33,279 bases of DNA from Falsiroseomonas oryzae (GCF_027856955.1 NZ_JAPSMD010000015.1:1-33279); one strand, 5' to 3'; shown: positions 24,039-32,528, counted from the stretch's first letter. Notes: generated by a model from the sequence alone, not told the origin. Numbers and translations: made by a program.

Positions 24039-25356
24039 GCCGCGACCGCCTCCTTCGTCGCCATATCCCGCGCCAGCCCGGCCAGCCCTTCCAGGTTCAG
24101 CCGGATCTGCGCGCCCGCATCGGTCAGGTCCACGCGCTCGACCAGCAGCCGCACGATCCGCTCCTGCTCGCCGGGGAACAGTTCGTCCCAGAGCGGATCC
24201 AGCCGACCGAGCGCGTCGCGGACCTCGGCCTCGGTGAGGTCGGGCGCCTCTGCCCTGGCCGCGCGCCAGGTGCCGACTACCACCTCCGGCTGGCGCAGCA
24301 GGGCGCGGACCTGTGCCATCACCAGTCCCTCTATCTCGCCCGCCGGCAGGCGCCGATGCGGCGCGTCATTGGCGCCGCCCTGCAGCACGGTCTGGCTGAC
24401 GTAGTAGCGGTAGAGCCGTCCCTTCTTCCGAGTGTGGGTGGGCGACATGGCGCGCCCGTCCGGCCCGAACAGCAGCCCGCGTAGCAGCGCCGTGGCGGTG
24501 GTGCGGGACTTCGACGCGCGCTCCCGCGGGCTTTCACCAAGGATCGCGTGCACCCGGTCCCACAGCTCCCGCGGGATGATCGCCGCGTGCTCTCCGGGAT
24601 AGGCCGTCCCCTTGTGCACGGCCTCGCCGATGTAGACCCGGTTCACCAGGAGCTTGTAGAGCGCGCCCTTGTCGAAGGGCCGGCCCGTCTTCGTCACGTG
24701 CCCCTCCGCCGCCAGGATCGGCAGCAGGCGGGATCCGGAGCCGATCTCCGCGAACCCCTCGAACACGCGCCGCACCGTCGCGGCGGCGGCCTCGTCGACC
24801 AGGAGCTTGCGGTTCTCGACGCGGTAGCCGAGTGGCACCGGCCCGCCCATCCACATGCCGCGCGCCCGCGAGGCGGCGATCTTGTCGCGCACGCGCTCGC
24901 CGATCAGTTCACGCTCATACTGAGCGAAGCTGAGCAGCATGTTCAGCGTCAGCCGCCCCATGCTCGTCGTTGTGTTCAGCGACTGCGTAATTGCGACAAA
25001 CGTGACCTCGTGCGCCTCGAAGGTTTCGACCAGCTTCGCAAAGTCCATCAGCGACCGCGAAAGCCGGTCCACCTTATAGACCAGCACGACGTCCACGAGG
25101 CCGGCCTCGATGTCGGCCAGCAGCCGCTTCAGCGCGGGGCGATCGAGCGTGCCGCCACTGACCCCGCCATCGTCGTAGCGGTCGTGCACCAGCACCCATC
25201 CCTCGGACCGCTGCGAGGCGATATAGGCCTCGCAAGCCGCGCGCTGCGCCTCGAGCGAGTTGAACTCCTTGTCTAGACCCTCGTCCGTGGACTTCCGCGT
25301 GTAGACGGCGCAGCGGAGCTTGCGCACCTTCGCCGGCATGGCGGCATCGCGGCGGG

Positions 25357-25360
<4 letters not shown>
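24035..25360 (-). CDS. Large serine recombinase (resolvase/invertase N-terminal domain)
   Basis: 441 residues from ATG 25360. The catalytic serine is S24 in AVYTRKSTDEG. The resolvase domain continues with LEAQRAACEAYI, VYKVDRLSRSLMDFAKL and SMGRLTLNMLLSFAQYERE. Then come the recombinase domain (GPVPLGYRVENRKLLVDE, FDKGALYKLLVNRVYIGE) and a degenerate zinc-ribbon region (LLFGPDGRAMSPTHTRKKGR, YRYYVSQ) in which the usual Cys residues are not evident. Large serine recombinases cut and religate att sites of phages and integrative elements. It is the third gene in a four-gene ATGA-overlapped chain and is the best candidate for the integrase of the neighbouring prophage-like region. Confidence 0.95.
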
Positions 25361-25853
<493 letters not shown>

Positions 25854-25857
<4 letters not shown>

Positions 25858-26069
25858 GCGAATCCCTTTCTTCTGGGGTTCGCATGGGGGCGCTGGCCGG
25901 GGACGGAGTGTAGTCGAACCACCCTCTCGCCGCCGGCCGCGCGCGCGGCTTCCGCGGCAGCGCGGCTCCTGAGCCGCAGGAGCCCCCGGGCGAGCAGGTC
26001 GCAGACCTGGGCGAGGTGGGGTGGGAGGTGGGCGTTGGCGCTCGGTGTCGATCGGTTGGGCATCATCAT
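25854..26069 (-). CDS. Small protein, first gene of the serine-recombinase module
   Basis: 71 residues starting with three consecutive ATG codons (26069, 26066, 26063). The core LPPHLAQVCDLLARGLLRLRSR is a conserved amphipathic helix that I recall from the short gene upstream of DUF2924 in other alphaproteobacterial modules. The end HSVPGQRPHANPRRKG is basic. Its stop overlaps the DUF2924 start by ATGA, completing an unbroken four-gene chain. No strong Shine-Dalgarno is visible, so the choice among the three ATGs is open. Function unknown. Confidence 0.7.
25855..25886. promoter_or_regulatory. Hairpin over the DUF2924 start codon
   Basis: CATGCGAATCCC (25855-25866) pairs with GGGGTTCGCATG (25875-25886) across an 8-nt loop: twelve positions with one T/G mismatch. 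In the leftward mRNA it would bury the start codon of DUF2924, with its purine-rich ribosome binding site in the loop. Ribosomes finishing the upstream small gene would open it. Confidence 0.5.
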
Positions 26070-26251
26070 GCCGCGACCATCTACCGGCTGCGCAGCGCGA
26101 CGAAACAGCGAAGATGCAGCGGGCGAAGGCGAGCGACGAAGAAAGCAGCGGAGCGAACTCCGCCAGTTTCCCGACCCAAATGTGCGGCGAATCGGTATTC
26201 TTCTCGAATCGAACCCGGCGCTGCACGTCGGGGAACGCTGTCGGGGGACGC

Positions 26252-27511
26252 ATGCCTGCTGCGCGGGGGATGGAATTCGTCGCCAGTGGCGTTTTGGCAG
26301 AGGCGATTAGCCGGACGTCTGCAGATCACTACGTGATCTGGACGGGGCATACCTATCCATCGTGGCAGGTGTCGCTGCGCTCCCGAGCCCTTGCTCAGAT
26401 CAGGGAGGTCGGTGTCCCCGTGCCGCTGCGCGAACTACTCAGGCGCGCAGCTCGCATCGAGGGCAGCCTAGGCTTGGATCCTGGCACGGTGCGCAGCGGG
26501 GTCCGACTTCATCAAGGTGCCAAGCCAGCTGTCTATCTGCTGGTCGAGCGCAATCGCATGGGCGACTACACGGCTCTCACTGACATTCCATACGCCGGGC
26601 CTGCCTTCCGTCGAATTGCGAAGGGCGCAGTTGTCTTGGATCGTGCGGGTCGCTTGTTTGTGGAATGCCTGAGGGAGTCGCCCCGGCCAGCGCAGGCAGC
26701 GGCACAGATGGCGCGGCGTGAGGACGAAGTGCTCCCGCATCCGTCGCTGCGTCAGAGAACGCCCCGTGCGACAATCCGCTCGGCACCGATGGGTCCGGCT
26801 GATCTCCCGCCGGAGCTGCGCCCAAGGCCGGCCGCGTCGAAGACCGCTGCGCGTACCCCGGACGAGGTCACCTGCGGCAGCGACGCAGCGCAACTACGGA
26901 ATTGGCGCGAGCAGGCCTTGGCGACGGATCGGCCGCGGACGCTGCGTGACGTCAGTGCGCGGACGCGCCGCCGCGCGATGCTGGCTCTGCCGCATATGCG
27001 ACCGCTTGCCGCCTTTGCAGAGCAACTCCGCGCTGCCAAGCCAAGCACAGAGGTGCCGGATTTCGATCCCCTGGACGGTGGCGTGAATGCGCAAGTCCTC
27101 TTCCTGTTCGAGAAGCCCGGCCCCATGGCTGGCTCGTCGGGCTTCATCAGCCGGAACAACGACGACCGCACTGCTGAAGCTACCTTCCACTTCATGCTTG
27201 CCGCCGGCCTGCCGCGTCATGCGACCTGCCTGTGGAATGCGGTGCCGTGGTGGAACGGCAAGCGCGAGGTATCGTCGACAGAACTGCAGGAGGGCGCTGG
27301 CAGCGCGCTGGGTCTTGCGCAGCTGTTGCCAGAGCTCCGGGTCGCTGTCTTGGTAGGACTTCGAGCGGGCAGGGTTGCGCGGGAGCTTCGGCAGCGCGGG
27401 CTTGTCGTACTCTCATCGTATCACCCATCACCAATCAATCGCGCCGCCTCGCCGGCGAAGTGGAACGCAATCCCTGCTGAGTGGGCGAGGGTGAAGCAGT
27501 ACCTGCGCTAA
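26252..27511 (+). CDS. Two-domain protein with C-terminal uracil-DNA-glycosylase-like domain
   Basis: 419 residues from ATG 26252 (after gggggacgc); earlier in-frame starts are possible. The C-terminal domain (about 250-419) is UDG-superfamily-like: VLFLFEKPGPMAGSSGFISR, then NNDDRTAEATFHFMLAAGLP, CLWNAVPWWNG, VAVLVGLRAGRVA, and SSYHPSPINR, whose HPSP is the usual third UDG motif. The N-terminal part (about 1-145) has HYVIWTGHTYPSW, then VPVPLRELLRRAARI and YAGPAFRRIAKGAVVLDR. I do not recognise it. A Pro/Arg-rich linker joins the two. The family excises uracil or related bases; activity here is inferred from motifs only. The gene is divergent from the recombinase module, and its G+C is below the core's. 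Confidence 0.75.
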   Translation: MPAARGMEFVASGVLAEAISRTSADHYVIWTGHTYPSWQVSLRSRALAQIREVGVPVPLRELLRRAARIEGSLGLDPGTVRSGVRLHQGAKPAVYLLVERNRMGDYTALTDIPYAGPAFRRIAKGAVVLDRAGRLFVECLRESPRPAQAAAQMARREDEVLPHPSLRQRTPRATIRSAPMGPADLPPELRPRPAASKTAARTPDEVTCGSDAAQLRNWREQALATDRPRTLRDVSARTRRRAMLALPHMRPLAAFAEQLRAAKPSTEVPDFDPLDGGVNAQVLFLFEKPGPMAGSSGFISRNNDDRTAEATFHFMLAAGLPRHATCLWNAVPWWNGKREVSSTELQEGAGSALGLAQLLPELRVAVLVGLRAGRVARELRQRGLVVLSSYHPSPINRAASPAKWNAIPAEWARVKQYLR

Positions 27512-27703
27512 GTTTCGCTCCATCACCGGCGCTCTGGCAGTGGATCATCGCTGCCGGATCATAAGTGATTGCGTCAGCCGGCACGCAGTGACAGGCTTTC
27601 CGGGTCCACGCCGAAGAGCGACATCTTCGGTAGGCTTCACCGATCAGCTCTTGAGATCGGTATCTTGCCAAGCGTCCTTCATCCGTCGACAGGGCTGGCA
27701 ACA

Positions 27704-29095
27704 ATGGAAAAGAATGAGAGCGACAAGGCAAAGGCCGACCTATCAGCCTATCGGCTGGAGCGATTGAAGGTCGGGGGTAATGTCCTGACCGTGCTCATCA
27801 CCGTGGGCTTCGGAACCCTTGGACTTGGCTGGCTGAACGCCAGCTACCAAGATCGGCAGAAGGCGGCGGACCGAGAGATCGAGCAAGCGCGTGTGCGAAT
27901 AGAGGAGATCAAACTCGAGACCGAGCGCGTACGGGCGGAGAGCCAACAGCGATTGGAGGAGATGAAGAATCTCGGCTCGTTCATCGAGATCGCTCTCGAT
28001 CAGCGTCTTGAAAGGCGGCTGCGCTTTGCGGAGTATTTCTCTTTCATGACCCTGTCGGACGACTTCCGAAGCCGATGGTCCGAGTATCACTCCTCCCTTT
28101 CATCGGACCTGAATGCGCTGATTGACGCCGAAACGGAGTTGGCGCGCGCTCAGCAACAGGGTGACGCTGGCGCTATGGCAGTTGCCAGCCAGCGGTTCGC
28201 AAGACTGCAGAACTACTCCGCACGCATCGCGATGAACACCCGTAGGCCAGACTCGTCATCGCTGATTGCCGCACACATAGAGACGACGCCTCCTCGGGAT
28301 CCCGGAGCATTGGTCCGACCTGCAGGGCTGCCGACGGTACCGACAAGCCCGACAGGCCCACGCCCTCCGGCAGCGTCTGACAACACGCGCTGCATACCTG
28401 ACCGGCTGCGGTCGGCGCTTCCGGCTCTCACGGTCCCTCACCGCCGCTTCGAGGGGTCGATCTTCTGGTCGCTCACCCCAGGAGGCATCGCCCTCCACGA
28501 CGGACCCGATGATGCAAGTCCCGAGCAGGTCGGCTTCACGCCGGCAGAAAGCGCTCTGGTCGCAGCGGTTCTGCGTGATCACGGCTCCGCAATTGCAACT
28601 GCGGCTCGCGAGTTCGGCGTTCCAGCCGAGTTGCTGATCACCAGCATCATCGTCAACAGCGCGAATCGGCCCAGCGCCGTTCGAACCGAGCCAGGCTTTG
28701 CCAGTGATGAGCGTTCTCCAAGCCGCGTTTCCGTTGGGCTCACGCAGATACTGCTCTCGACCGCCCGCGCTGTCCTCCGTGATCCTAGTCTGACGAGGGA
28801 GCAGTTGTTCGACCCTGCCCTGAACGTGAGGGCAGGCGCGAGCTTCCTGGCATCTCACTTCGAGCGGACCAGCTTTGATCCACCGTTGGTGGCAGCTGCC
28901 GAGAATGCCGGCGGGGTGTTCTTCAACGACGCGCCGGCAAATCGCTGGAAGCTGCGCAGCTTTCCTGTTGGAACGTCGGTACTAATCGATCGCTCTGTCC
29001 GTGCCTTCAACGCGTCGCTTGCGCATTTGGCTGTGCCCGAGAATCGCCTACGCCAGGAGGTGCCTACGTTCGAGGCTTGCCTACGTCGCGACTGA
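27704..29095 (+). CDS. Membrane-anchored coiled-coil protein with transglycosylase-like domain, catalytic Glu apparently replaced by Asn
   Basis: 463 residues from ATG 27704. One transmembrane helix (about 24-45, NVLTVLITVGFGTLGLGWL) is followed by a charged coiled coil (about 48-92), a Pro/Thr-rich linker, and a C-terminal domain (about 300-445). That domain resembles SLT/lysozyme-like domains: SVGLTQILLSTARAVL, LFDPALNVRAGASFL, VAAAENAGGVFF, then NRWKLRSFPVGTS. Relatives I recall read I-C-T-E-S-G-G at the catalytic site. Here the aligned segment is IIVNSANRPSAVRTEPGF with N318 in place of Glu, and the usual A-Y-N-A-G-G is AENAGG. It may bind peptidoglycan without cutting it. It is 192 bp after the UDG-like gene, same strand. 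Confidence 0.7.
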   Translation: MEKNESDKAKADLSAYRLERLKVGGNVLTVLITVGFGTLGLGWLNASYQDRQKAADREIEQARVRIEEIKLETERVRAESQQRLEEMKNLGSFIEIALDQRLERRLRFAEYFSFMTLSDDFRSRWSEYHSSLSSDLNALIDAETELARAQQQGDAGAMAVASQRFARLQNYSARIAMNTRRPDSSSLIAAHIETTPPRDPGALVRPAGLPTVPTSPTGPRPPAASDNTRCIPDRLRSALPALTVPHRRFEGSIFWSLTPGGIALHDGPDDASPEQVGFTPAESALVAAVLRDHGSAIATAAREFGVPAELLITSIIVNSANRPSAVRTEPGFASDERSPSRVSVGLTQILLSTARAVLRDPSLTREQLFDPALNVRAGASFLASHFERTSFDPPLVAAAENAGGVFFNDAPANRWKLRSFPVGTSVLIDRSVRAFNASLAHLAVPENRLRQEVPTFEACLRRD

Positions 29096-29161
29096 CAGCC
29101 GGACCAAATGAGCGCCCGTCACCGATGCCAGGAGCGTCGAGAAGCGGACGAAGTTGTCCGG

Positions 29162-29286
29162 CCCGACACAGGGCAGGGTAGCGTGCGTCGCCCTGTTCCG
29201 GCCCAATTCGTGCAGCACCGCCGCCTCTCCAGCGCGTCGATCCCGCGCAGCCGAGTACGGTCGCCTTCCACGTCGAAGCATCCTTC
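29162..29286 (-). pseudogene. Possible staphylococcal-nuclease-like fragment
   Basis: Directly after, and in frame with, the repressor stop codon, the minus strand reads CFDVEGDRTRLRGIDALERR, then RCCTNWAGTGRRTLPC. The R-x-R-L-R-G-I-D-A-x-E core recalls the central motif of thermonuclease (SNase) domains (RLxGIDAPE). There is no start codon and the expected N- and C-terminal parts are missing, so if real it is a fragment. An overlapping frame (29081-29290) looks like chance. Confidence 0.25.
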
Positions 29287-29997
29287 TCACAACCGCCGCG
29301 CCGCCCAGATCACGCGCCCGATGATGCTGACCTCCTCCGCGACTCGCTCGTAGGTCTGGTAGTCCGGGTTCACCGACTTGATGACGACGGTGGCGGGCTC
29401 GGAGTTCGGGATGTGCTCGACGCGCTTGGCGACCACACCCATGCCGTCCCAGATCACGAAGATCCCCGGCGGCACCGGCACGCGTTGGCTGGTGTCGACC
29501 AGGATGCGATCGCCCGAGTGCAGCAGCGGCTGCATTGAGTCGCCGTCGATGGTGATGACCCGCAGGTCCTCCGGCTTCGCCCGGAACTCGTGGCGGATCA
29601 TCGCCTCCGAGAAGATCCAGCTGGCCTTCGCGTCCTCGAGGCCCTCGTTCAATGCACCGGGCCCGGCAGAGGCACGCACGTCGAGTTCGGCAATCGCCAC
29701 GTAGCCGTCGAGCGCGGCGCTGCGCCGGCGGCGCACGGGCGCGGGCTCACCCTGCTCGGCGATGGGGGGTGGCAGCGCGCCAGGTTCGGACGGCGGGCGG
29801 ATCTCCGCATCGGGCACACCGAGCAGCGCGGCTAGCGCTTCGCGCGCGTCCTCGGGCAGCACCTTCGGCACGCCACGGGTGACGTACTGGTGGAGATAGG
29901 CGGCGTTGCGGCCGATCGCGAGCGAGGCATTCTTCAGGTCGGTGCCCCGCTCCTGGATCAGCTTCATGACCCGGAGACGGGTCGGGTCGAGCTCCAT
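29287..29997 (-). CDS. Prophage-type repressor with S24 (LexA/CI-like) peptidase domain
   Basis: 236 residues from ATG 29997, preceded by acaaggagttagccgcc. The N-terminal HTH is LKNASLAIGRNAAYLHQYV (about 21-39), DNA-binding. After a Pro-rich linker, ASAG (A111-G112) is the likely self-cleavage site. The peptidase domain has the S154 nucleophile in IDGDSMQPLLHSGDRILVD and the K191 base in GMGVVAKRVE. By family knowledge, RecA filaments would trigger autocleavage and induction. It is divergent from the Cro-like gene at 30089, with a palindromic site between. This switch marks the left end of the prophage control region. Confidence 0.92.
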   Translation of the reverse strand: MELDPTRLRVMKLIQERGTDLKNASLAIGRNAAYLHQYVTRGVPKVLPEDAREALAALLGVPDAEIRPPSEPGALPPPIAEQGEPAPVRRRRSAALDGYVAIAELDVRASAGPGALNEGLEDAKASWIFSEAMIRHEFRAKPEDLRVITIDGDSMQPLLHSGDRILVDTSQRVPVPPGIFVIWDGMGVVAKRVEHIPNSEPATVVIKSVNPDYQTYERVAEEVSIIGRVIWAARRL

Positions 29998-30023
29998 GGC
30001 GGCTAACTCCTTGTCCCGGCACG

Positions 30024-30039
30024 ATAGGTAATAGCCTAT
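30024..30039. promoter_or_regulatory. Candidate repressor operator in the divergent switch region
   Basis: ATAGG-taatag-CCTAT (30024-30039) is a 16-bp dyad in the only AT-rich part of the 91-bp gap between the repressor and Cro-like genes. It is followed by a T-rich run (30039-30044). Promoters for both directions must overlap it. Only one copy is seen. Confidence 0.5.
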
Positions 30040-30088
30040 TTTTTGTGTTTGACCAGCATGGATCTGCTGGGCATTCCTGTCGCCAGCC

Positions 30089-30307
30089 ATGCGAACATTG
30101 AGTGAACAATTTCTCGCCGAGGTGGAGGCCTTCCTGCGCGCCTCCCGCATGAAGCCGACCGATTTTGGGCGCGAGGCCGTTGGCGATCCCAGCTTCGTCA
30201 CCCGTCTGCGGCAAGGGCGTTCGCCCAGCCTGGCCACGGCCGACAAGGTCCGGGCCTTCATCAGCCGATTGGATGCCAGGACCACCAGCCGGAGGCCCTC
30301 CCGGTGA
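30089..30307 (+). CDS. Cro-like small HTH regulator
   Basis: 72 residues, starting MRTLSEQFLAEVEAFLRASR. The helix-turn-helix is MKPTDFGREAVGDPSFVTRL, then RQGRSPSLATADKVRAFIS, of the phage regulator/XRE type. Position and orientation, facing the S24 repressor across one operator, suggest a Cro or CII role; that is context. No strong Shine-Dalgarno precedes the ATG. Its stop overlaps the next gene's GTG start (GTGA, 30304-30307). Confidence 0.75.
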   Translation: MRTLSEQFLAEVEAFLRASRMKPTDFGREAVGDPSFVTRLRQGRSPSLATADKVRAFISRLDARTTSRRPSR

Positions 30308-30600
30308 GAGATTGTCCTATTCTGCACCTGAACCAGGTGCAACTGGCCCGACGCTGGAGCCTCAGCCCGCGGACGCTGGAGCGGTGGCGCTGGCGCGAGC
30401 AGGGGCCCGCTTACCTGAAGGTCGGCGGCCGGGTGGTGTACCGCCTGGAAGACGTCGAGGCCTACGAGCGCGCCGCAGCGCGGCAGCCGGACGCGGCGCG
30501 TCGTGAGGCGCGGGGAGGAGACGCGCTGCTCTCCCCCGCCCGATCGATGAGGCGGCCTTTGCCGCCTGGCTGGAACGGGCCGAGGCCGGTGAGCGCCTGA
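30304..30600 (+). CDS. Excisionase/MerR-like HTH protein
   Basis: 98 residues from GTG 30304. The core VQLARRWSLSPRTLERWRWR, then EQGPAYLKVGGRVVYRLEDV followed by EAYE, is the winged-HTH of AlpA/excisionase-type proteins (HTH_17), so DNA binding is likely. Relatives usually end soon after the EAYE segment. Here about 35 residues of low-quality sequence follow, the last 17 of which only shadow the next gene. This suggests a frame problem near the five-C run at 30533-30537. The role could be excision control or early regulation. Confidence 0.75.
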   Translation: MRDCPILHLNQVQLARRWSLSPRTLERWRWREQGPAYLKVGGRVVYRLEDVEAYERAAARQPDAARREARGGDALLSPARSMRRPLPPGWNGPRPVSA

Positions 30601-30821
30601 CCTACTGGCGCGGCCACCTGGCGATCGACGCGTCGCCGCTGGTCTCGCGGCTCCGCGGCGAGGACCGGCTGCAGCTGGATCTCGTCAGCCGGCTCGCCTG
30701 GAACACGGCGCAGCAGGGCTGGCCGGATCTGCTGCAGCAGCGGCACGGCTCGCACGACTTCAGCTACGTCGCCGTGCGGCGACGCCCGGAGCCGGCGATG
30801 CCGGTGCGGCTGGCCGCGTGA
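30507..30821 (+). CDS. Early-operon protein of unknown function without an ordinary start codon
   Basis: The frame is open from 30507 and clearly coding from about 30540: PIDEAAFAAWLERAEAGERL, TYWRGHLAIDASPLVSRLRG, LQLDLVSRLAWNTAQQGWPD. There is no ATG, GTG or TTG in frame before this conserved part. It would join the preceding HTH gene by a -1 shift at the C5 run (30533-30537), giving LLSP-RPIDEAAF. So it is either a fused or frameshifted product, or it starts at a rare codon such as ATC 30543. The domain is unknown; similar small proteins occur in alphaproteobacterial prophages as I recall. A TGATG at 30819-30823 could start a 19-residue peptide ending at 30880. Confidence 0.6.
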   Translation, partial: GAGRRRAALPRPIDEAAFAAWLERAEAGERLTYWRGHLAIDASPLVSRLRGEDRLQLDLVSRLAWNTAQQGWPDLLQQRHGSHDFSYVAVRRRPEPAMPVRLAA

Positions 30822-30943
30822 TGCGCGCGCTGCGCCCCATGCCAGAGGTCCTGGCGATGCCGGCCGCCGACGACGGATAGCGGCCGCTCCGCGCGGCTTC
30901 CTCCCTCACCGATCCCAGACCAGCCCGAACGGAGCATCGCTGC

Positions 30944-31324
30944 ATGCTGTCCGAACGATCGCCGATTCCCGAAACGCAACTTGCCGCCGCGCTGATCCGC
31001 CGGGCGCTGGACGATGCCCTCACGCCGGATGAGCGTCTCGCCAAAGAGCACCTGACGGACACACCGCAGGGGCTTCGCGTCAGCGTCTCCAGTGGCGTCA
31101 CGGCCGCGGAGCGCACGGAGGCGGTGCGCTTTCTGCTCGACACCTCGCGCTCCTGGTCGGAGTCCCGCCGCGCCTGGTGTGATGCGGTCGGCCTCGATCC
31201 CGCGCAGCTGGTGCGGCACGCGCTGCGGCACGTGCCGCTCGCGGTGATCCCGCGCGACATCCGGCTGGCCCGGCGCATGGGCACGTCCGTCCCGGCGACC
31301 ACCGCGCTGCGGGAGGCGGCGTGA
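30944..31324 (+). CDS. Prophage early protein, unknown function
   Basis: 126 residues beginning MLSERSPIPETQLAAALIRR. It is soluble, mostly helical by composition, with FLLDTSRSWSESRRAWCDAV in the middle and HALRHVPLAVIPRDIRLAR near the end. No catalytic motif is visible and I do not recognise it. The stop overlaps the next gene (GTGATG at 31321-31326), so it is part of the early operon with the two nucleases. Confidence 0.7.
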   Translation: MLSERSPIPETQLAAALIRRALDDALTPDERLAKEHLTDTPQGLRVSVSSGVTAAERTEAVRFLLDTSRSWSESRRAWCDAVGLDPAQLVRHALRHVPLAVIPRDIRLARRMGTSVPATTALREAA

Positions 31325-31770
31325 TGGGCAAGGCGTCCCGCGACAAGGGCCTGCGCCGCGAGCGCGCCCTCGTCGAGATCCACACCAAGTGCGGCATCCA
31401 TGCCGAGCGCGTGCCGCTGTCGGGTGCGTCCCACTACCAGGGCAATGGCGGCGACCTCGACATCTATGCCCGCGGTCGCGGCGCGCCGCCCTACACCGCC
31501 GAGGTCAAAGCCCGCGGCAATGGCAGCGGCTTCAAGCTGCTGGCGGGCTGGCTCGCCGGCCATGACGCGCTGTTCCTCTGGCAGGACCGCGCCGCGCCGC
31601 TGGTCGTGCTGCCGCTGCATGTCTGGCTCGAGCTGCTGAGCTTCGCGGCGCCGGCCAATGACCAGGGCAGCATCCAGCCTGACCCCGACGCCGAGACGGA
31701 GCGGCTGCAGCGCCGCACCGCGGCCGAGCAGGGAAGGCCGGTCGACGCCGTGGCGGAGCGCGCAGCATGA
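31324..31770 (+). CDS. PD-(D/E)XK endonuclease, Holliday-junction-resolvase-like
   Basis: 148 residues from ATG 31324 (or GTG 31321). The N terminus SRDKGLRRERALVEIH resembles the leading helix with a conserved Glu/Arg of resolvase-like nucleases. The core GGDLDIYARG, then PPYTAEVKARGNGSG, gives the D-x(n)-E-V-K catalytic signature. GFKLLAGWLAGHDALFLWQD follows the usual alpha/beta pattern. Known relatives cut branched DNA or act as small phage nucleases. The C-terminal 40 residues are hydrophilic. It overlaps the next gene by ATGA (31767-31770). Confidence 0.7.
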   Translation: MGKASRDKGLRRERALVEIHTKCGIHAERVPLSGASHYQGNGGDLDIYARGRGAPPYTAEVKARGNGSGFKLLAGWLAGHDALFLWQDRAAPLVVLPLHVWLELLSFAAPANDQGSIQPDPDAETERLQRRTAAEQGRPVDAVAERAA

Positions 31771-32528
31771 ACGGCTTCGCGCTGCACGGGCTGGACCACC
31801 TCTCCGCCACCAGCCTGAACCTCTGGGCGGCGCAGCCCGCCCTCTGGGTGGTCGAGAAGCTGCTGCGTCGGCGTGCCAGCCCGGGCTGCGCGGCGCACCG
31901 CGGCACCGCGGTCCAGCATGGCGTCAGCCTCGGCTTGTTCGATCCGGAGCTGGGAGTGGTCGACTGCCGGGCCGCGGCGCTGGCCGAGTATGACCGCCTC
32001 ACGGCGCTCTCCGCCGATCCCAACCGGGCCAAGGAGCGCGAGGCCGTGCCCGGCCTGGTCGAGACGGCGCTCGCCGAGCTGCGCCAGTACGGCCCGCCGA
32101 CCCCGCCACCCGAGGGCCAGCGCCAGCACCGCGTCGAGGCCGCGCTGCCCGACGTGCCGGTGCCCGTCGTCGGCTACCAGGACTTCGTCTGGGACGCGCA
32201 CGGCATCGTCCTCGATCTCAAGACGCAGCTCCGCCTCGCCGGTGAGATCAGCCCCGCCCATGCCCGCCAGGGCGCGGTCTATGTCGCCGGCACCAACCGC
32301 CAGATGCGCTTCTGCTACGCCACCCCGAAGAAGGTGGCGGTCTACGCGCTGGAGGACCCGCGCACGCCGCTGCTGACGCTGCGCCACGTCGCGCTGCGGC
32401 TCGAGCGCTTCCTGCACCTGTCGCGCGACCCCCAAGAACTCGTCGGCCTGCTGTGCCCGGACTTCGAGAGCTTCTGGTGGTCGGCGCCCGAGGCGCGCGC
32501 GCTCGGGAGGGACGTCTATGGCTTCTGA
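31767..32528 (+). CDS. PD-(D/E)XK exonuclease, RecB/Cas4-like
   Basis: 253 residues. LSATSLNLWAAQPALWVVEK is the N-terminal motif of RecB/Cas4-type nucleases, and HRGTAVQHGVSLGL carries their conserved His. The catalytic core is VVGYQDFVWDAHGIVLDLKT (G-x-x-D, then D-x-K). HARQGAVYVAG is the motif with Gln/Tyr after the core. In phages such exonucleases process DNA ends for recombination, often with a single-strand annealing protein. It overlaps the upstream nuclease by ATGA and the following membrane peptide by 11 bp. Confidence 0.82.
   Translation: MNGFALHGLDHLSATSLNLWAAQPALWVVEKLLRRRASPGCAAHRGTAVQHGVSLGLFDPELGVVDCRAAALAEYDRLTALSADPNRAKEREAVPGLVETALAELRQYGPPTPPPEGQRQHRVEAALPDVPVPVVGYQDFVWDAHGIVLDLKTQLRLAGEISPAHARQGAVYVAGTNRQMRFCYATPKKVAVYALEDPRTPLLTLRHVALRLERFLHLSRDPQELVGLLCPDFESFWWSAPEARALGRDVYGF

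Noticed and set aside
30089-30600. Toxin-antitoxin pair
   Set aside because: Both proteins are HTH regulators and sit in a repressor/Cro-type arrangement; no toxin fold is seen.
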